Positions 24,921 to 34,334 are shown, counted from the first letter of the stretch. The stretch is 39,813 nt of DNA from an uncultured Flavobacteriaceae bacterium (GCA_947504035.1 CANNGA010000024.1:1-39813), one strand, 5' to 3'. Numbers and translations: made by a program. Notes: a model not told the origin generated them from the letters alone.

Positions 24921-25253
24921 ATGGAACAAAAACAATTACCAAACGCTACATTAATTCTTGTCTTCGGCATTCTATCTATCGTAACTTGCTGCTGTTACGG
25001 TATTGTGGGTTTAATTTTAGGTAGTGTCACCCTAATTCTAGCTAAAAAAGCAACTCTAATTTATCATGAAAACCCTGATGTTTTTACTGGATTTCAAAAC
25101 GTAAAAACAGGTAAAGTACTAGCCATTGTAGGTATAGTATTAAGTATTGCGTATTTGGTACTAAGCCTTTGGATGATTGCCACATTTGGTTGGGACAATT
25201 TACAAGATCAAGAGTTAATGCAAGAAAAAATACGAGAATTATTAGGACAATAG
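24921..25253 (+). CDS. CCC-motif membrane protein
   Basis: This 110-residue protein is named after the triple Cys in SIVTCCCYGIVGLILG (about 20-35). It has two membrane regions (about 10-40 and 69-90) flanking a cytosolic loop (YHENPDVFTGFQNVKTGKV). It is conserved next to DUF2752 proteins from memory; the function is unknown. Cysteines in both partners suggest lipidation, metal binding or redox function, but that is speculative. It ends in a strong hairpin at 25263-25302. Confidence 0.8.
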   Translation: MEQKQLPNATLILVFGILSIVTCCCYGIVGLILGSVTLILAKKATLIYHENPDVFTGFQNVKTGKVLAIVGIVLSIAYLVLSLWMIATFGWDNLQDQELMQEKIRELLGQ

Positions 25254-25262
25254 TCCTCTAAA

Positions 25263-25302
25263 AAGAGAAGCTTTGAAACAGGTATGTTTCAAAGCTTCTC
25301 TT
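25263..25302 (+). terminator. 17-bp perfect hairpin after the CCC-motif gene
   Basis: Arms 25263-25279 and 25286-25302 pair perfectly with a 6-nt loop; the T-tract is poor (TTAGACTTATTT). It starts 10 nt after the stop codon. A second hairpin follows at 25316, so this one may stabilise the mRNA end or act as a tandem terminator. Confidence 0.65.
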
Positions 25303-25315
25303 AGACTTATTTATA

Positions 25316-25365
25316 AAACATATTTAAATGGTACTAATGGTATTCATTTTTAAATATGTTTTTTT
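25316..25365 (+). terminator. Second hairpin with T-tract
   Basis: AAACATATTTAAA and TTTAAATATGTTT form a 13-bp stem with a 20-nt loop, followed by TTTT. AT-rich arms make it weak, but with the preceding hairpin it marks the convergent boundary with the GlcG gene. Confidence 0.5.
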
Positions 25366-25394
25366 ATGCTATTTTATCACGATTTAATTATGTT

Positions 25395-25793
25395 TTAAAT
25401 TGCTTGTGCTCCTGCCTCTGCAACAGCATGGTCGTTTTCAACCGAGCTACCACTTACACCAATAGCACCGATAATCTCACCCGCTTTGTTTTTAATTGGC
25501 ACACCGCCTGGAAACGTAATCAATCCATTGTTGGAATGTTCTATATTAAATAATGGTTGTCCTGGTTGCGATAATTCCCCTATAACTCCTGTGTTCATTT
25601 CAAAATAGCTTGCCGTTTTTGCTTTCTTAATTGAAATATCTAACGATCCTAACCAAGCACCATCCATTCTCCCAAATGCTACTAAATTTGCTCCTGTATC
25701 TACAATAGCAATATTCATTTTAGTCTCTAATGCTTTAGATTTTTGCTTTGCTGCACTAATTGCTTTTTCTGCGTCTTCTAATGTAATATTCAT
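25395..25793 (-). CDS. GlcG/HbpS family heme-binding-like protein
   Basis: This 132-residue protein (from the ATG at 25793) has the usual GlcG/HbpS fold pattern: [56 protein letters not shown], and a Gly-rich second half [24 protein letters not shown]. HbpS binds heme in Streptomyces, but most members have unknown ligands; GlcG lies in glycolate operons. A longer frame to 25820 is excluded by a promoter box at 25820-25827. No signal peptide is present. Next to it is an AraC-type regulator on the same strand, perhaps controlling it. Confidence 0.88.
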   Translation of the reverse strand: MNITLEDAEKAISAAKQKSKALETKMNIAIVDTGANLVAFGRMDGAWLGSLDISIKKAKTASYFEMNTGVIGELSQPGQPLFNIEHSNNGLITFPGGVPIKNKAGEIIGAIGVSGSSVENDHAVAEAGAQAI

Positions 25794-25819
25794 AGTTTTA
25801 TATTTTTTTTTAATCATCA

Positions 25820-25827
25820 CAAATATA
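25820..25827 (-). promoter_or_regulatory. -7 box of the GlcG-like gene
   Basis: The minus strand reads TATATTTG, a perfect TAnnTTTG match, 26 nt upstream of the ATG at 25793. It settles the start of this gene. Confidence 0.45.
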
Positions 25828-25905
25828 CCCCACTAATTAAAGGCTTAGGTTATCAAAACAGTCCATCAACTTATGAAAAAAGGTCAACTTATACTAAGCG
25901 CGATA

Positions 25906-26823
25906 TCAATGTGAAATACGCACCTCGCTAGGGTTACATCCAAACTTGTTTTTAAAAGCAATACTAAAATTTGAAAGATTCGTGTAACCAAAGTCTAAAT
26001 AAATGTCTGAAGCTGTTAAAAGGCCTTTTTCTAAAGTTGCCTTTGCTTTTAGAAGTCGCTTATCTTGAAACCATTTTCCTGGTGAAACTTGATACTCTTT
26101 TATAAAACGGCGCTTAAACGTCGATAAACTCATATGACATAAAAATGCAATTTCTTCTAGTTTTAGCTGAGAGTGTATTTTACTTTCTACAATTTTTTTA
26201 AAAGAGGAGGTTTCGTTAACAATTAACGACCGTAAATAGATTTCAAATTCCAGTCCATATTTTTGAAGAAGGTAAAGCATTAATTCTTCAAATTTCAAAG
26301 CAAGCAGGTGTTTTGCGAAAACAGTTGCTGTTTCACTAATTGTCGTTAAAGACGCTAGGTACGATACGATGTACGCGTCGTTTTCAATAATAAAATAAGG
26401 TCTTTTTTCACTTACAGACGCCTTGTTTTCTGTATGTTTTTCTAAAAATTCTATCAACTTTCTATCAGAAAAAAATAAGAGTTTACAAAAATAAATTGCT
26501 TCTGTATCCAATAACTCTGTCCAAAGCCAATTGCCTTTCTTTAATACTAAAGATTGTTCTTTGTTTACAGCAACAGACGTCCCTGCAAAATGCACATGTT
26601 TTTTACCTACCTGTAAAAAACTAAACATATGCATCCCTAAATTAACTTTGCTTTTAACAACAGCACTGGTCATTTTAAAGTCGTACACAAATACATCAAC
26701 ATCTTGTTCTTTCGAACTAAAGTAGATTTCTGGTATGTTTTCTATTGCCATTTCGTTTTTCAGTTTGCTAGTTATCACCTTTAAAAGTAGTGCTCTAACC
26801 ATACGATTTAAATGGTAAAACAT
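25906..26823 (-). CDS. AraC-family transcriptional regulator
   Basis: This regulator is up to 305 residues. The C-terminal 100 residues hold two helix-turn-helix motifs of the AraC/XylS type (KLEEIAFLCHMSLSTFKRRFIKEY and ASDIYLDFGYTNLSNFSIAFKNKF, ending GCNPSEVR). The N-terminal part is a cupin-like sensor with FVYDFKMTS and HVHFAGTSVAV. An internal ATG at 26751 (MAIENIPEIYF) is an equally good start, since the extra 24 residues look unlike the family. It lies 113 nt upstream of the GlcG-like gene, which has its own promoter and may be its target. Confidence 0.88.
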   Translation of the reverse strand: MFYHLNRMVRALLLKVITSKLKNEMAIENIPEIYFSSKEQDVDVFVYDFKMTSAVVKSKVNLGMHMFSFLQVGKKHVHFAGTSVAVNKEQSLVLKKGNWLWTELLDTEAIYFCKLLFFSDRKLIEFLEKHTENKASVSEKRPYFIIENDAYIVSYLASLTTISETATVFAKHLLALKFEELMLYLLQKYGLEFEIYLRSLIVNETSSFKKIVESKIHSQLKLEEIAFLCHMSLSTFKRRFIKEYQVSPGKWFQDKRLLKAKATLEKGLLTASDIYLDFGYTNLSNFSIAFKNKFGCNPSEVRISH

Positions 26824-27414
26824 TGCTAGCAGTATAAGTAATCACCCAAAAACACAAAATGGTTATTTATATCTTATTAAAAATAAATACGCTCTTAATT
26901 TTACGCCTCTAATTTTAGTTGATGTATACGCTCTACAAGTACGTACTAGTATTCCATTACATCAAAAAATAGACACTCATATCTTCAAATTAAAGCTACA
27001 ATGCCCGCTCTCCTATTACTATAGATTACCCTAAGGTAATGTGTTTGTTGTTATCAATTTTATGTTTTTCCAGTTGGACGTTAATTACATCCTAACCTTA
27101 CTTGATATGACCTGATTATTGGCTAAGCGCTGGATGTTATAGTTTTAATGAATTATTAAAAACATAACTCTTTTAATCTCATTATTTTCTAACAATTATA
27201 CTTTAAGCATTTGGTCTTTAGTTTTGTAGACACACATTAAAGCTTAATTTAGTATTGTAATACTGAAAAAAAATAACCATAGCGATTTATCCTCATCTTG
27301 AAATAGAACAGAAAAGAACGATGTATGAGGAATGATTTCAAGTCATAAGAGCTCTCTCCCTTACATCCCGATTTTTAATTGCAATTTCTTTCTAAGAAAC
27401 AGTAATAATCTGTC
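26824..27414. other. Large gene-free stretch
   Basis: About 590 bp of AT-rich DNA without a supported gene. A small perfect hairpin (ATTACC CTAA GGTAAT) lies near 27025-27042. No tRNA, no T9SS tail remnant and no clear Bacteroidota promoter for the AraC gene were found. It may hold upstream control sites of the AraC gene or be decayed DNA. Confidence 0.4.
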
Positions 27415-27897
27415 CTATTCCTGCAGACTTACTATTTCATATTCCCATTTTCTATAACTCTTATAGTTTCTATAGAAATTAGGTGGTTTTATACCGCCAT
27501 ATACTAATGGAGCAAATACTGGTACTAAAATAACTGAAAAGGCTACGTTACCTGTTACTACAGATGTGATAATACCTGAAAAAGCGACAATCCCAGCAGC
27601 AGTGTAAAATACCGTTTTGGTAAGGCTTGATGTAAGCAATGGGTTTCTTTTTAGTTTTACAATTTCTGCTAGCTTTACCGTTTTATGATTCAACATAATC
27701 GTTTCAGCATCTATTATTCTAAGTCGCCCTGAAATTCTAGAACCATCAGCCATCTTAATTTTAAGCCTTTTATTTTCCTTAATTAGGACTTCTTTCCCTT
27801 TGTCTATATTAAAAATTTTGAGTCCTTTTTCTTGAGCGATCGCTACATTAAAGGCTAGTAGTAGATTCAGAATGAAGAATGTTATTAGTTTTACCAT
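27415..27897 (-). CDS. Small secreted/membrane protein of unknown function
   Basis: A 160-residue protein from the ATG at 27897 (a TTG at 27909 would add four residues). A signal peptide (about 1-21, MVKLITFFILNLLLAFNVAIA) is followed by a beta-rich domain with KEVLIKENKRLKIKMADGSRISGRLRIIDAETIML, which resembles small SH3/LSM-like barrels. Two hydrophobic segments follow (about 95-107 and 112-132), then KPPNFYRNYKSYRKWEYEIV. I have seen similar flavobacterial proteins but know no function. It stands alone between the gene-free stretch and the tRNA genes. Confidence 0.7.
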   Translation of the reverse strand: MVKLITFFILNLLLAFNVAIAQEKGLKIFNIDKGKEVLIKENKRLKIKMADGSRISGRLRIIDAETIMLNHKTVKLAEIVKLKRNPLLTSSLTKTVFYTAAGIVAFSGIITSVVTGNVAFSVILVPVFAPLVYGGIKPPNFYRNYKSYRKWEYEIVSLQE

Positions 27898-27950
27898 AAG
27901 ACGGATCAAATTAAATATTAGAAAACACTAATTTATCTTTGTTTTTAAAC

Positions 27951-27986
27951 AAAAAAGCCTTGTAAATTTAGTGTTTACAAGGCTTT
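27951..27986 (-). terminator. Terminator of the tRNA transcript
   Basis: On the minus strand AAAGCCTTGTAAA and TTTACAAGGCTTT form a 13-bp perfect stem with a 7-nt loop, followed by a T-tract. It lies just after tRNA-Pro. Confidence 0.88.
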
Positions 27987-27992
27987 ATAATG

Positions 27993-28067
27993 TCGGGGTG
28001 GCAGGATTCGAACCTGCGACCTCCGCGTCCCAAACGCGGCGCGATAACCGGGCTACGCTACACCCCG
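27993..28067 (-). tRNA. tRNA-Pro (TGG)
   Basis: The minus strand begins CGGGGTGTAGCG and ends with GGTTCGAATCC and CACCCCGA. The anticodon loop CGCGTTTGGGACGCG shows TGG. Acceptor (CGGGGTG/CACCCCG), D, anticodon and T arms can all be paired. CCA is not encoded. It is the second gene after tRNA-Ser in one transcript. Confidence 0.95.
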
Positions 28068-28087
28068 ATTGGTTATCTGTATACTTG

Positions 28088-28171
28088 CGGAGAGACAGGG
28101 ATTCGAACCCTGGCGACACTTGCGCGTCGACAGATTAGCAATCTGCTCCATTACCACTCTGGCACCTCTCC
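28088..28171 (-). tRNA. tRNA-Ser (GCT)
   Basis: The minus strand starts GGAGAGGTGCCAG and ends GGGTTCGAATCCCTGTCTCTCCG. The anticodon stem-loop CAGATTGCTAATCTG gives GCT, and a long variable arm (CGACGCGCAAGTGTCG) is typical for serine. 84 nt; CCA is not encoded. Confidence 0.95.
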
Positions 28172-28214
28172 TTTTCTTTTTTAAAAGAACTAAAAGCAAA
28201 TAAATTTGCGGTTG

Positions 28215-28246
28215 CAAATGTAAGTCAAACATTAGATATATCACAA
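28215..28246 (-). promoter_or_regulatory. Promoter of the tRNA-Ser/tRNA-Pro pair
   Basis: The minus strand shows TTG, a 21-nt spacer, then TACATTTG, a full -33/-7 match. The transcript would start near 28208, some 37 nt before tRNA-Ser. Confidence 0.6.
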
Positions 28247-28271
28247 CAATTTTTCACTTTTTTTACAAAAA

Positions 28272-30320
28272 TTATTCTGGATATTCTATCCGTAAATGGT
28301 AAATGTTTGCTAGCTTGTGTTTTAGAACTTTTTTAATGGATTGAATTTCTTTAAACGTAATATTCGCATTTAGAAATTGCCCCTCCTCAATTTGCTTGTC
28401 TATTATAGTTTCTACAAAATCGTCTATTTTGGTCGACGTTGGATTTTTCAAACTTTTTGAAGCTGCTTCCACACTATCACACATCATTAAAATAGCCGTT
28501 TCTTTACTAAAAGGTGTTGGCCCTGGATATCTAAAATTAGTGACATCTACCTCCAAATCTACTGCTTTGGCTTTTTTATAAAAATAATAGACCAGACTTG
28601 TCCCATGGTGGGTTCTAATAAAATCAATAACGCGATCTGGCAAATTATATTTCTTCGCAATTTCTATCCCATCGATAGCATGATCTATAATGATTTTAGC
28701 ACTCTCTCTAGGTGATAATTCATCATGAGGATTAATACCTGTTGTTTGATTTTCAGTAAAATAATTAGAATTCTGCATTTTACCAATGTCATGATATAAC
28801 GCCCCAACCCGAACTAACATAGCATTAGCGCCAATTTCATTAGCAGATGCTTCTGCAAGATTTGCCACGTTTAATGAATGGTGAAATGTTCCTGGAGCGG
28901 TATTAGACAATTCTTTTAACAACTTTGTATTTGTATCTGATAATTCTAAAAGCGACACATCCGATACCAATCCAAATAACTTTTCATAGGCATAAATTAA
29001 AGGCTGTACAAATAAGGTGGCAAGTCCACAAAGTATAAAAAGTAAAAATGTTTTAAAATCCAAACTATCAACACTCCCCTCTTGAATTACAAAAAACGCA
29101 AAATATGCAATAATGTAAATAAGTGTAATTTGTCCTACCGAAATAAATAAATTGGCACGTTTGTATAATTCTGAAACCGTAAGTATCGTTACAATTCCTG
29201 CAATAATCTGCAAGAACATATACTCATAGCTATTAGGCACTATAGACCCTAATAATAAAACGGTAATAACATGCGTAAACATGCCTAAACGCGCATCGAA
29301 AAAGGCTTTTAATACCAGTGGTAGTATACAAAGTGGCACCACATAGAGGTACTTAGAATTGTAATTTACAACCATAGTTGTAATGAATACCATAAGCAAC
29401 ACATTAAAAAACAAAAAGGTCACTTTTGTATTATTTTCAAAAACACCAAGTCTGTATTTCCTTAAAAATAACAACAGCATCAATAGTGCTAATGCGACTA
29501 ATAAGGTGTAAGCAAATAACACCCAATTATAATTGGATTCACTCCATACTTGAGACTCATATTCTGATTGTAACGATTTTAATGTCTGAAACTTATTGCC
29601 TTCAACAACTTCGCCTTTAGAGATAATAAGTGTCCCCTTCTCTACACTGCCTCTTGCATACGAAATTTTGTTAAACTCGTTTTCTAAGGCTTTATCTGTA
29701 AAGGATTTATTATACGTTAAATTGGGTTCTACGACATCAAAAAACAAGGACATAAAATTAGGGATATACACGTCTAATCCTTGCTGTCTTAGTTCCTTTT
29801 CTAAAAGGCTTTTAACGGCTTCTTGCGCAATGAGCTTGCTATAAACCGTACTCTTTGTCTTTACGTTCCCGTTGAGGATTGCTACAACTTTATGAGGCTT
29901 AAAATCATGACGCTCACCTAAAATACCAAATTTATAAAGTGTTTCTAAAATAACAATACCATTGGCCTCTAATGCCTTTAGAGTCCTAGACGTTAATGTA
30001 TCTGAAAATGTACGTTGAAAATTAGCCTTATAAGCCTTTAAGACTTTGGGTTGTATTGAAGCATCTTCATCGAAGTAGAGCTGTCCTTCAGATTTTATAA
30101 CTGCTTTCTCTGCATCTATTTCTTTATCAGATTTCTTGATCGCAAAATTAAACGGTGCTAATAAATTCTCAGATTGCCATGGCTTTCCTTTTTCAAAACT
30201 GTATTTAAATTTTCCACTTTTAGGAAATAAATACACAATTAAAAACGTAGTAGATACAAACAATAACGCTTTATAAATCAAAGAATGATTGCGATACAGC
30301 TTATTTATAAAGTCTTTCAT
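28272..30320 (-). CDS. 7TM-HD cyclic-di-AMP phosphodiesterase (PgpH-like)
   Basis: This 682-residue protein matches PgpH (YqfF), which degrades c-di-AMP to pApA. It has an N-terminal helix (about 13-30), a large external 7TMR-HDED-like domain (about 45-270), seven membrane helices (about 273-465) and a cytoplasmic HD domain with H510/D511 in YHDIGKMQN, then THHGTSLVYYFY and MMCDSVEAASKSL. The HD signature and order agree throughout. c-di-AMP controls osmotic and cell wall balance. A -7 box (TACATTTG at 30340-30347, minus strand) precedes the ATG at 30320. It diverges from the thiolase gene. Confidence 0.93.
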   Translation of the reverse strand: MKDFINKLYRNHSLIYKALLFVSTTFLIVYLFPKSGKFKYSFEKGKPWQSENLLAPFNFAIKKSDKEIDAEKAVIKSEGQLYFDEDASIQPKVLKAYKANFQRTFSDTLTSRTLKALEANGIVILETLYKFGILGERHDFKPHKVVAILNGNVKTKSTVYSKLIAQEAVKSLLEKELRQQGLDVYIPNFMSLFFDVVEPNLTYNKSFTDKALENEFNKISYARGSVEKGTLIISKGEVVEGNKFQTLKSLQSEYESQVWSESNYNWVLFAYTLLVALALLMLLLFLRKYRLGVFENNTKVTFLFFNVLLMVFITTMVVNYNSKYLYVVPLCILPLVLKAFFDARLGMFTHVITVLLLGSIVPNSYEYMFLQIIAGIVTILTVSELYKRANLFISVGQITLIYIIAYFAFFVIQEGSVDSLDFKTFLLFILCGLATLFVQPLIYAYEKLFGLVSDVSLLELSDTNTKLLKELSNTAPGTFHHSLNVANLAEASANEIGANAMLVRVGALYHDIGKMQNSNYFTENQTTGINPHDELSPRESAKIIIDHAIDGIEIAKKYNLPDRVIDFIRTHHGTSLVYYFYKKAKAVDLEVDVTNFRYPGPTPFSKETAILMMCDSVEAASKSLKNPTSTKIDDFVETIIDKQIEEGQFLNANITFKEIQSIKKVLKHKLANIYHLRIEYPE

Positions 30321-30339
30321 GAAGCGTAAATAATATTTT

Positions 30340-30347
30340 CAAATGTA
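30340..30347 (-). promoter_or_regulatory. -7 box of the PgpH-like gene
   Basis: The minus strand reads TACATTTG, a perfect TAnnTTTG match, 19 nt upstream of the ATG at 30320. The -33 part is not clear. Confidence 0.45.
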
Positions 30348-30442
30348 ATGAATTCTATGGGTTCTGTTCCATTTTATAATCAGGATCAATCCTGTATTTT
30401 CTCTAAAAAATGATTATTTTCGCTTGACTAATCGTAAAGTCT

Positions 30443-31624
30443 ATGAATTCAGAAGTTGTTATTGTTTCTGCTGTAAGAACTCCAATAGGTAGTTTTTTGG
30501 GTGCACTATCAACTGTACCTGCTACACAGTTAGGCACTATTGCTATTAAAGGCGCTTTAGAGCGTATCCATTTAGACCCTAAATTGGTCGATGAAGTGTT
30601 TATGGGGAATGTCATTCAAGCTGGAAACGGTCAAGCTCCCGCTAGACAAGCTAGCATTCATGCTGGCATCCCTAATACGGTACCTTGCACCACTGTAAAT
30701 AAAGTGTGTGCTTCTGGACTAAAAGCTGTCATGTTAGGCGCTCAAGCCATTGCGCTTGGCGATGCTTCTGTTGTAATTGCTGGAGGTATGGAAAATATGA
30801 GCCTAGCACCTCATTATATGTATGCGAGAACCGCCACTAAATTTGGTTCTAGTACATTAGTAGACGGACTTCAAAAAGATGGATTAGTAGATGCTTACGA
30901 TGGCAATGCAATGGGCGTTTGCGCAGATGCCTGTGCCACCCAATACGATGTCTCTAGAGCAGATCAAGATGCCTATGCAATAAGCTCGTATAAACGTTCT
31001 GCAGAAGCTTGGGCTTCTGGAAAGTTTAAAGAGGAAGTTATTCCTGTTTCGGTGCCTCAACGAAAAGGTGCACCTATAATTGTAGATACAGATGAAGAAT
31101 TTAGCAAAGTAGATGTTACTAAAATTCCTAAGTTAAGACCTGCCTTTTCTAATGATGGTACAGTAACCGCAGCTAATGCTTCTACTTTAAATGACGGTGC
31201 TGGTGCTGTTATTTTAATGTCTAGAACGAAAGCCGAATCTTTAGGCTTACAAATTCTTGCTTCAATTACAAGCTTTGCAGATGCCGCGCATGAGCCTGAA
31301 TGGTTTACCACTGCGCCTGCAAAAGCACTACCCAAAGCGCTTGCCAAAGCCAACATGTCATTAAATGAGGTTGACTACTTTGAATGTAACGAAGCCTTTT
31401 CTGTAGTAGCTTTAGCGAATCTTAAAATTTTAGATCTACCACTAGATAAAGTAAACGTTAATGGAGGAGCCGTCTCTTTAGGGCATCCATTAGGCTGTTC
31501 TGGTGTGAGGATTTTAATCACACTTCTAAATGTTTTAAAACAAAACGATGCCAAGGTTGGTGCAGCTGCTATTTGTAATGGCGGTGGTGGTGCTTCTGCC
31601 ATGGTCATAAAACGTAATTCATAA
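30443..31624 (+). CDS. Acetyl-CoA C-acyltransferase (thiolase)
   Basis: This 393-residue enzyme of the thiolase II/AtoB type condenses or cleaves acyl-CoA with acetyl-CoA. Active residues are C89 (TVNKVCASGLKAV), H348 (SLGHPLGCSG) and C378 (ICNGGGGASAM). The family's loop residues and the second CoA-binding Ser are present. It may serve acetoacetyl-CoA formation, fatty acid oxidation or ketone use; no HMG-CoA or beta-oxidation genes are near. It is 7 nt upstream of the NlpC/P60 gene, which suggests one transcript though the functions differ. Confidence 0.93.
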   Translation: MNSEVVIVSAVRTPIGSFLGALSTVPATQLGTIAIKGALERIHLDPKLVDEVFMGNVIQAGNGQAPARQASIHAGIPNTVPCTTVNKVCASGLKAVMLGAQAIALGDASVVIAGGMENMSLAPHYMYARTATKFGSSTLVDGLQKDGLVDAYDGNAMGVCADACATQYDVSRADQDAYAISSYKRSAEAWASGKFKEEVIPVSVPQRKGAPIIVDTDEEFSKVDVTKIPKLRPAFSNDGTVTAANASTLNDGAGAVILMSRTKAESLGLQILASITSFADAAHEPEWFTTAPAKALPKALAKANMSLNEVDYFECNEAFSVVALANLKILDLPLDKVNVNGGAVSLGHPLGCSGVRILITLLNVLKQNDAKVGAAAICNGGGGASAMVIKRNS

Positions 31625-31631
31625 TCTCCCA

Positions 31632-32381
31632 ATGCAATACGGAATTTGTAATTTAAGTATCGTACCCTTAAGGTTTGAAGCTTCTGATAAAAGCGAATTG
31701 GTCTCTCAGGTATTGTATGGTGACTTTTTTAAGATCTTAGAACAACGTAAAAATTGGAGTAAGATACGATTGGCTTTCGATAACTACGAAGGTTGGATTG
31801 ATACGAAACAGTATGTAGAAATAGAAGCACCTACTTATGCCGCTTTAAATAAAGAAGAACCACAATTGTCTATAGATTTGGTTGAATTTGTACAAGACGC
31901 TAATGCCCAACTCTATCCTGTACCTCTAGGTGCTACTCTTAATGGTTTAGAACTTTTACAACACAGCTTCGACGGTGCACGTACCCAAGGCACCATCTCT
32001 AAAACACGTATTATTGATACTGCCTTTCTTTACCTAAACAGTCCTTATCTATGGGGAGGTAAAACCCCATTTGGTATAGATTGTTCTGGATTTACGCAAA
32101 TGGTATATAAACTCAATGGTTACAAATTATTAAGAGATGCTTCCCAACAGGCAACTCAAGGAGAAGCCCTTAGTTTTATAGAGGAAAGTGAACCTGGTGA
32201 TCTTGCGTTTTTTGATAATAATGAAGGGCACATCACTCATGTTGGCATTATCATGAAAGACAATTATATTATACATGCGCATGGAAAGGTGAGAATAGAC
32301 CGTTTGGACCATTCTGGTATTTATAATGCAGATAGACGCATGCATACTCATAAATTAAGGGTTATAAAAAAAATCATCTAA
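31632..32381 (+). CDS. C40 family NlpC/P60 peptidase
   Basis: This 249-residue cell wall peptidase consists of an N-terminal SH3b-like domain (about 5-65), a connecting segment, and an NlpC/P60 domain (about 125-249). The latter has catalytic Cys in GIDCSGFTQ (C151), His in THVGIIM (H203) and a second His in IIHAHGKV (H215). It would cut D-Glu-meso-DAP type links in peptidoglycan peptides or recycle muropeptides. There is no clear signal peptide, so it may act in the cytoplasm like YkfC. It begins 7 nt after the thiolase stop. Confidence 0.92.
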   Translation: MQYGICNLSIVPLRFEASDKSELVSQVLYGDFFKILEQRKNWSKIRLAFDNYEGWIDTKQYVEIEAPTYAALNKEEPQLSIDLVEFVQDANAQLYPVPLGATLNGLELLQHSFDGARTQGTISKTRIIDTAFLYLNSPYLWGGKTPFGIDCSGFTQMVYKLNGYKLLRDASQQATQGEALSFIEESEPGDLAFFDNNEGHITHVGIIMKDNYIIHAHGKVRIDRLDHSGIYNADRRMHTHKLRVIKKII

Positions 32382-32697
32382 CATGTACCGCTTTTGTACT
32401 TCTAGTTTCTTGTGAGTTAAAAACCACTCCTTAAACCCGGTTGTGACGACGCTAACTAAACGTCTACAACACGCGCACTTATTTGCATTGTAATAAGGCT
32501 TTAAGTCATCTAAATCGACTTTTTTTAAGAGACTAAATCTTAAACTAAAAGCCTTTAATTATTATTATTCGTATATTGCATAGCACTAAATTCAAGACTA
32601 TTTATTTTTTAAGCCTTTTTTTTAAGAGAAAATAAATTAAAATTATACGAAACACCTAATTGTTTCTATATTACAACATCCAACTAAACCACTACTC
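32382..32697. other. Gene-free stretch before the GH5 gene
   Basis: AT-rich DNA with no supported gene. A loose AAGGCTT ... AAGCCTT pairing spans 32499-32563 with a large loop and is probably chance. No full Bacteroidota promoter was seen for the GH5 gene. Confidence 0.4.
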
Positions 32698-33936
32698 ATG
32701 AAACATGTATTCCTTGTTATTATAACATTTATAACATTTAAAAGCTCATCACAAACACCAGTTTTAGATAATGGCGCTTTATCGGTTAATGGCAATCAAA
32801 TTGTTAATGCAGAAGGCGACCCCGTGTCTTTTGCTGGCACTAGCCTCTTCTGGAGTAATACAGGTTGGGGTGGTGAATATTTCTATAATGCATCTGTTAT
32901 TAGTGCATTACGATCAGACTGGAATGTAAGTATCGTTCGTGCCGCTATGGGTGTAGAAGATAATGGCGGTTATCTCTCAGATAGTAGCAATAAACAGAAA
33001 GTACTAAACGTAGTCGATGCGGCTATCGCTGAAGGGTTATACGTCATCATAGACTGGCATTCGCATCATGCAGAAGACCATCCTACGGAAGCTATTGCTT
33101 TTTTTGAAGATATGGCAACACGTTATAAAAACACAAATAATGTGATTTACGAAATTTATAACGAACCACTTAACAATGTATCCTGGGGAAATACAATAAA
33201 ACCTTATGCTGAATCTGTAATAGAAGCTATAAGAGCTATAGATAGTGATAATTTAATTGTAGTGGGTACACCTAGGTGGTCTCAAAATGTAGATGTTGCG
33301 TCTAGAAACCCTATTACAGGTTATGCGAACATAGCGTATACCTTACATTTTTATGCAGGCTCTCATGGTCAAGCTATTAGAGATAGAGCCCAAACAGCCC
33401 TAAACAATGGTATTGCCTTAATGGTAACAGAGTGGGGTACAGTAAATGCAAATGGAGACGGTGCAGTAAATCAAGCACAAACAGAATTATGGATGGACTT
33501 TCTTTGTGAAAATAATATTAGTCATTGCAACTGGGCTATGAATGACAAAGTTGAAGGCGCCTCTGCCTTGGTATCTGGTGCTAGTAGAACTGGTGATTGG
33601 ACTAATAATGATTACACGAGTTCTGGTGCTTTTGTTAAAGCTATTATTGAAGGTTGGGACGCCAGTTGTAATGCAGATGTTTTAAATATTGAAGACTCTG
33701 AAGACGATTCACTTTTCCAACTCTATCCAAACCCTGCACATGCGTTTATAAACCTTAAAACCTCTAGAGATACACAAGTATTATCTGTAAATTTAGTGAA
33801 CACCATTGGTTCGAAGATATTAGAGATAGAAAATCCAAAAGAACGATTAGATTTAAGAGCTATTCATACGGGCGTGTATTTCATGCAAATTGAATCTACA
33901 AAAGGAATTACGACGAAAAAAGTAATCAAAAATTAA
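32698..33936 (+). CDS. Glycoside hydrolase family 5 (GH5_2-like) endoglucanase, T9SS-secreted
   Basis: This 412-residue secreted enzyme has a signal peptide (1-19, KSSSQ), a GH5 (beta/alpha)8 barrel (about 24-315) and a T9SS type A C-terminal domain (about 333-412, LYPNPAHAFINL ... GVYFMQIE ... KKVIKN). The catalytic acid/base is E156 in YEIYNEPLN and the nucleophile E245 in MVTEWGTVN. FWSNTGWGGEYF and DWHSHHAEDH are typical for the cellulase-type subfamily 2. It would cut beta-1,4-glucan or similar glycans outside the cell. It stands alone, without SusCD genes. Confidence 0.93.
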   Translation: MKHVFLVIITFITFKSSSQTPVLDNGALSVNGNQIVNAEGDPVSFAGTSLFWSNTGWGGEYFYNASVISALRSDWNVSIVRAAMGVEDNGGYLSDSSNKQKVLNVVDAAIAEGLYVIIDWHSHHAEDHPTEAIAFFEDMATRYKNTNNVIYEIYNEPLNNVSWGNTIKPYAESVIEAIRAIDSDNLIVVGTPRWSQNVDVASRNPITGYANIAYTLHFYAGSHGQAIRDRAQTALNNGIALMVTEWGTVNANGDGAVNQAQTELWMDFLCENNISHCNWAMNDKVEGASALVSGASRTGDWTNNDYTSSGAFVKAIIEGWDASCNADVLNIEDSEDDSLFQLYPNPAHAFINLKTSRDTQVLSVNLVNTIGSKILEIENPKERLDLRAIHTGVYFMQIESTKGITTKKVIKN

Positions 33937-34334
33937 ACCGAAACAGTTCCGTTTTTTAAAGGTGTTATTTAAAAACGTATAGATTAGAATTTCCAATTAA
34001 AGCAATATTACTTAAGAAGGTTTTGTTGCTTTTTTATGTTGTTTGCTTTAAATCAAAGCAGTTTTCATATGCATTACGCGTATTTTAACTAAAAACACAA
34101 ATCTCTGATTTTTAAATACTAAAGTTTTACAGAAACGCTTTTCATCGAAAAAATCGTCTAAATGCATCTAAAACATTTTAGAATACGTACATTTAATTGT
34201 TTATTATTATGTTAATAAAAATCCCTCTACCCCTCACCTTAATTAATGTCGAATTAATAATTTCACATATCGTTCGTGTTAGCCCTACTAGAATGATAAA
34301 ATTTAATTTTAAATAAAAAAACCTACTTTTATTC
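33937..34334. other. Gene-free stretch between the GH5 gene and deoC
   Basis: It is AT-rich. A weak hairpin with AAGCAA/TTGCTT arms near 34000-34035 followed by T residues could end the GH5 transcript. TACTTTTA close to 34323 is one base off the -7 consensus and may be the deoC promoter. No gene was seen. Confidence 0.4.

Noticed and set aside
27990-28244. Reading frames across the tRNA genes
   Set aside because: These are tRNA sequence read as protein; both tRNAs fold fully.
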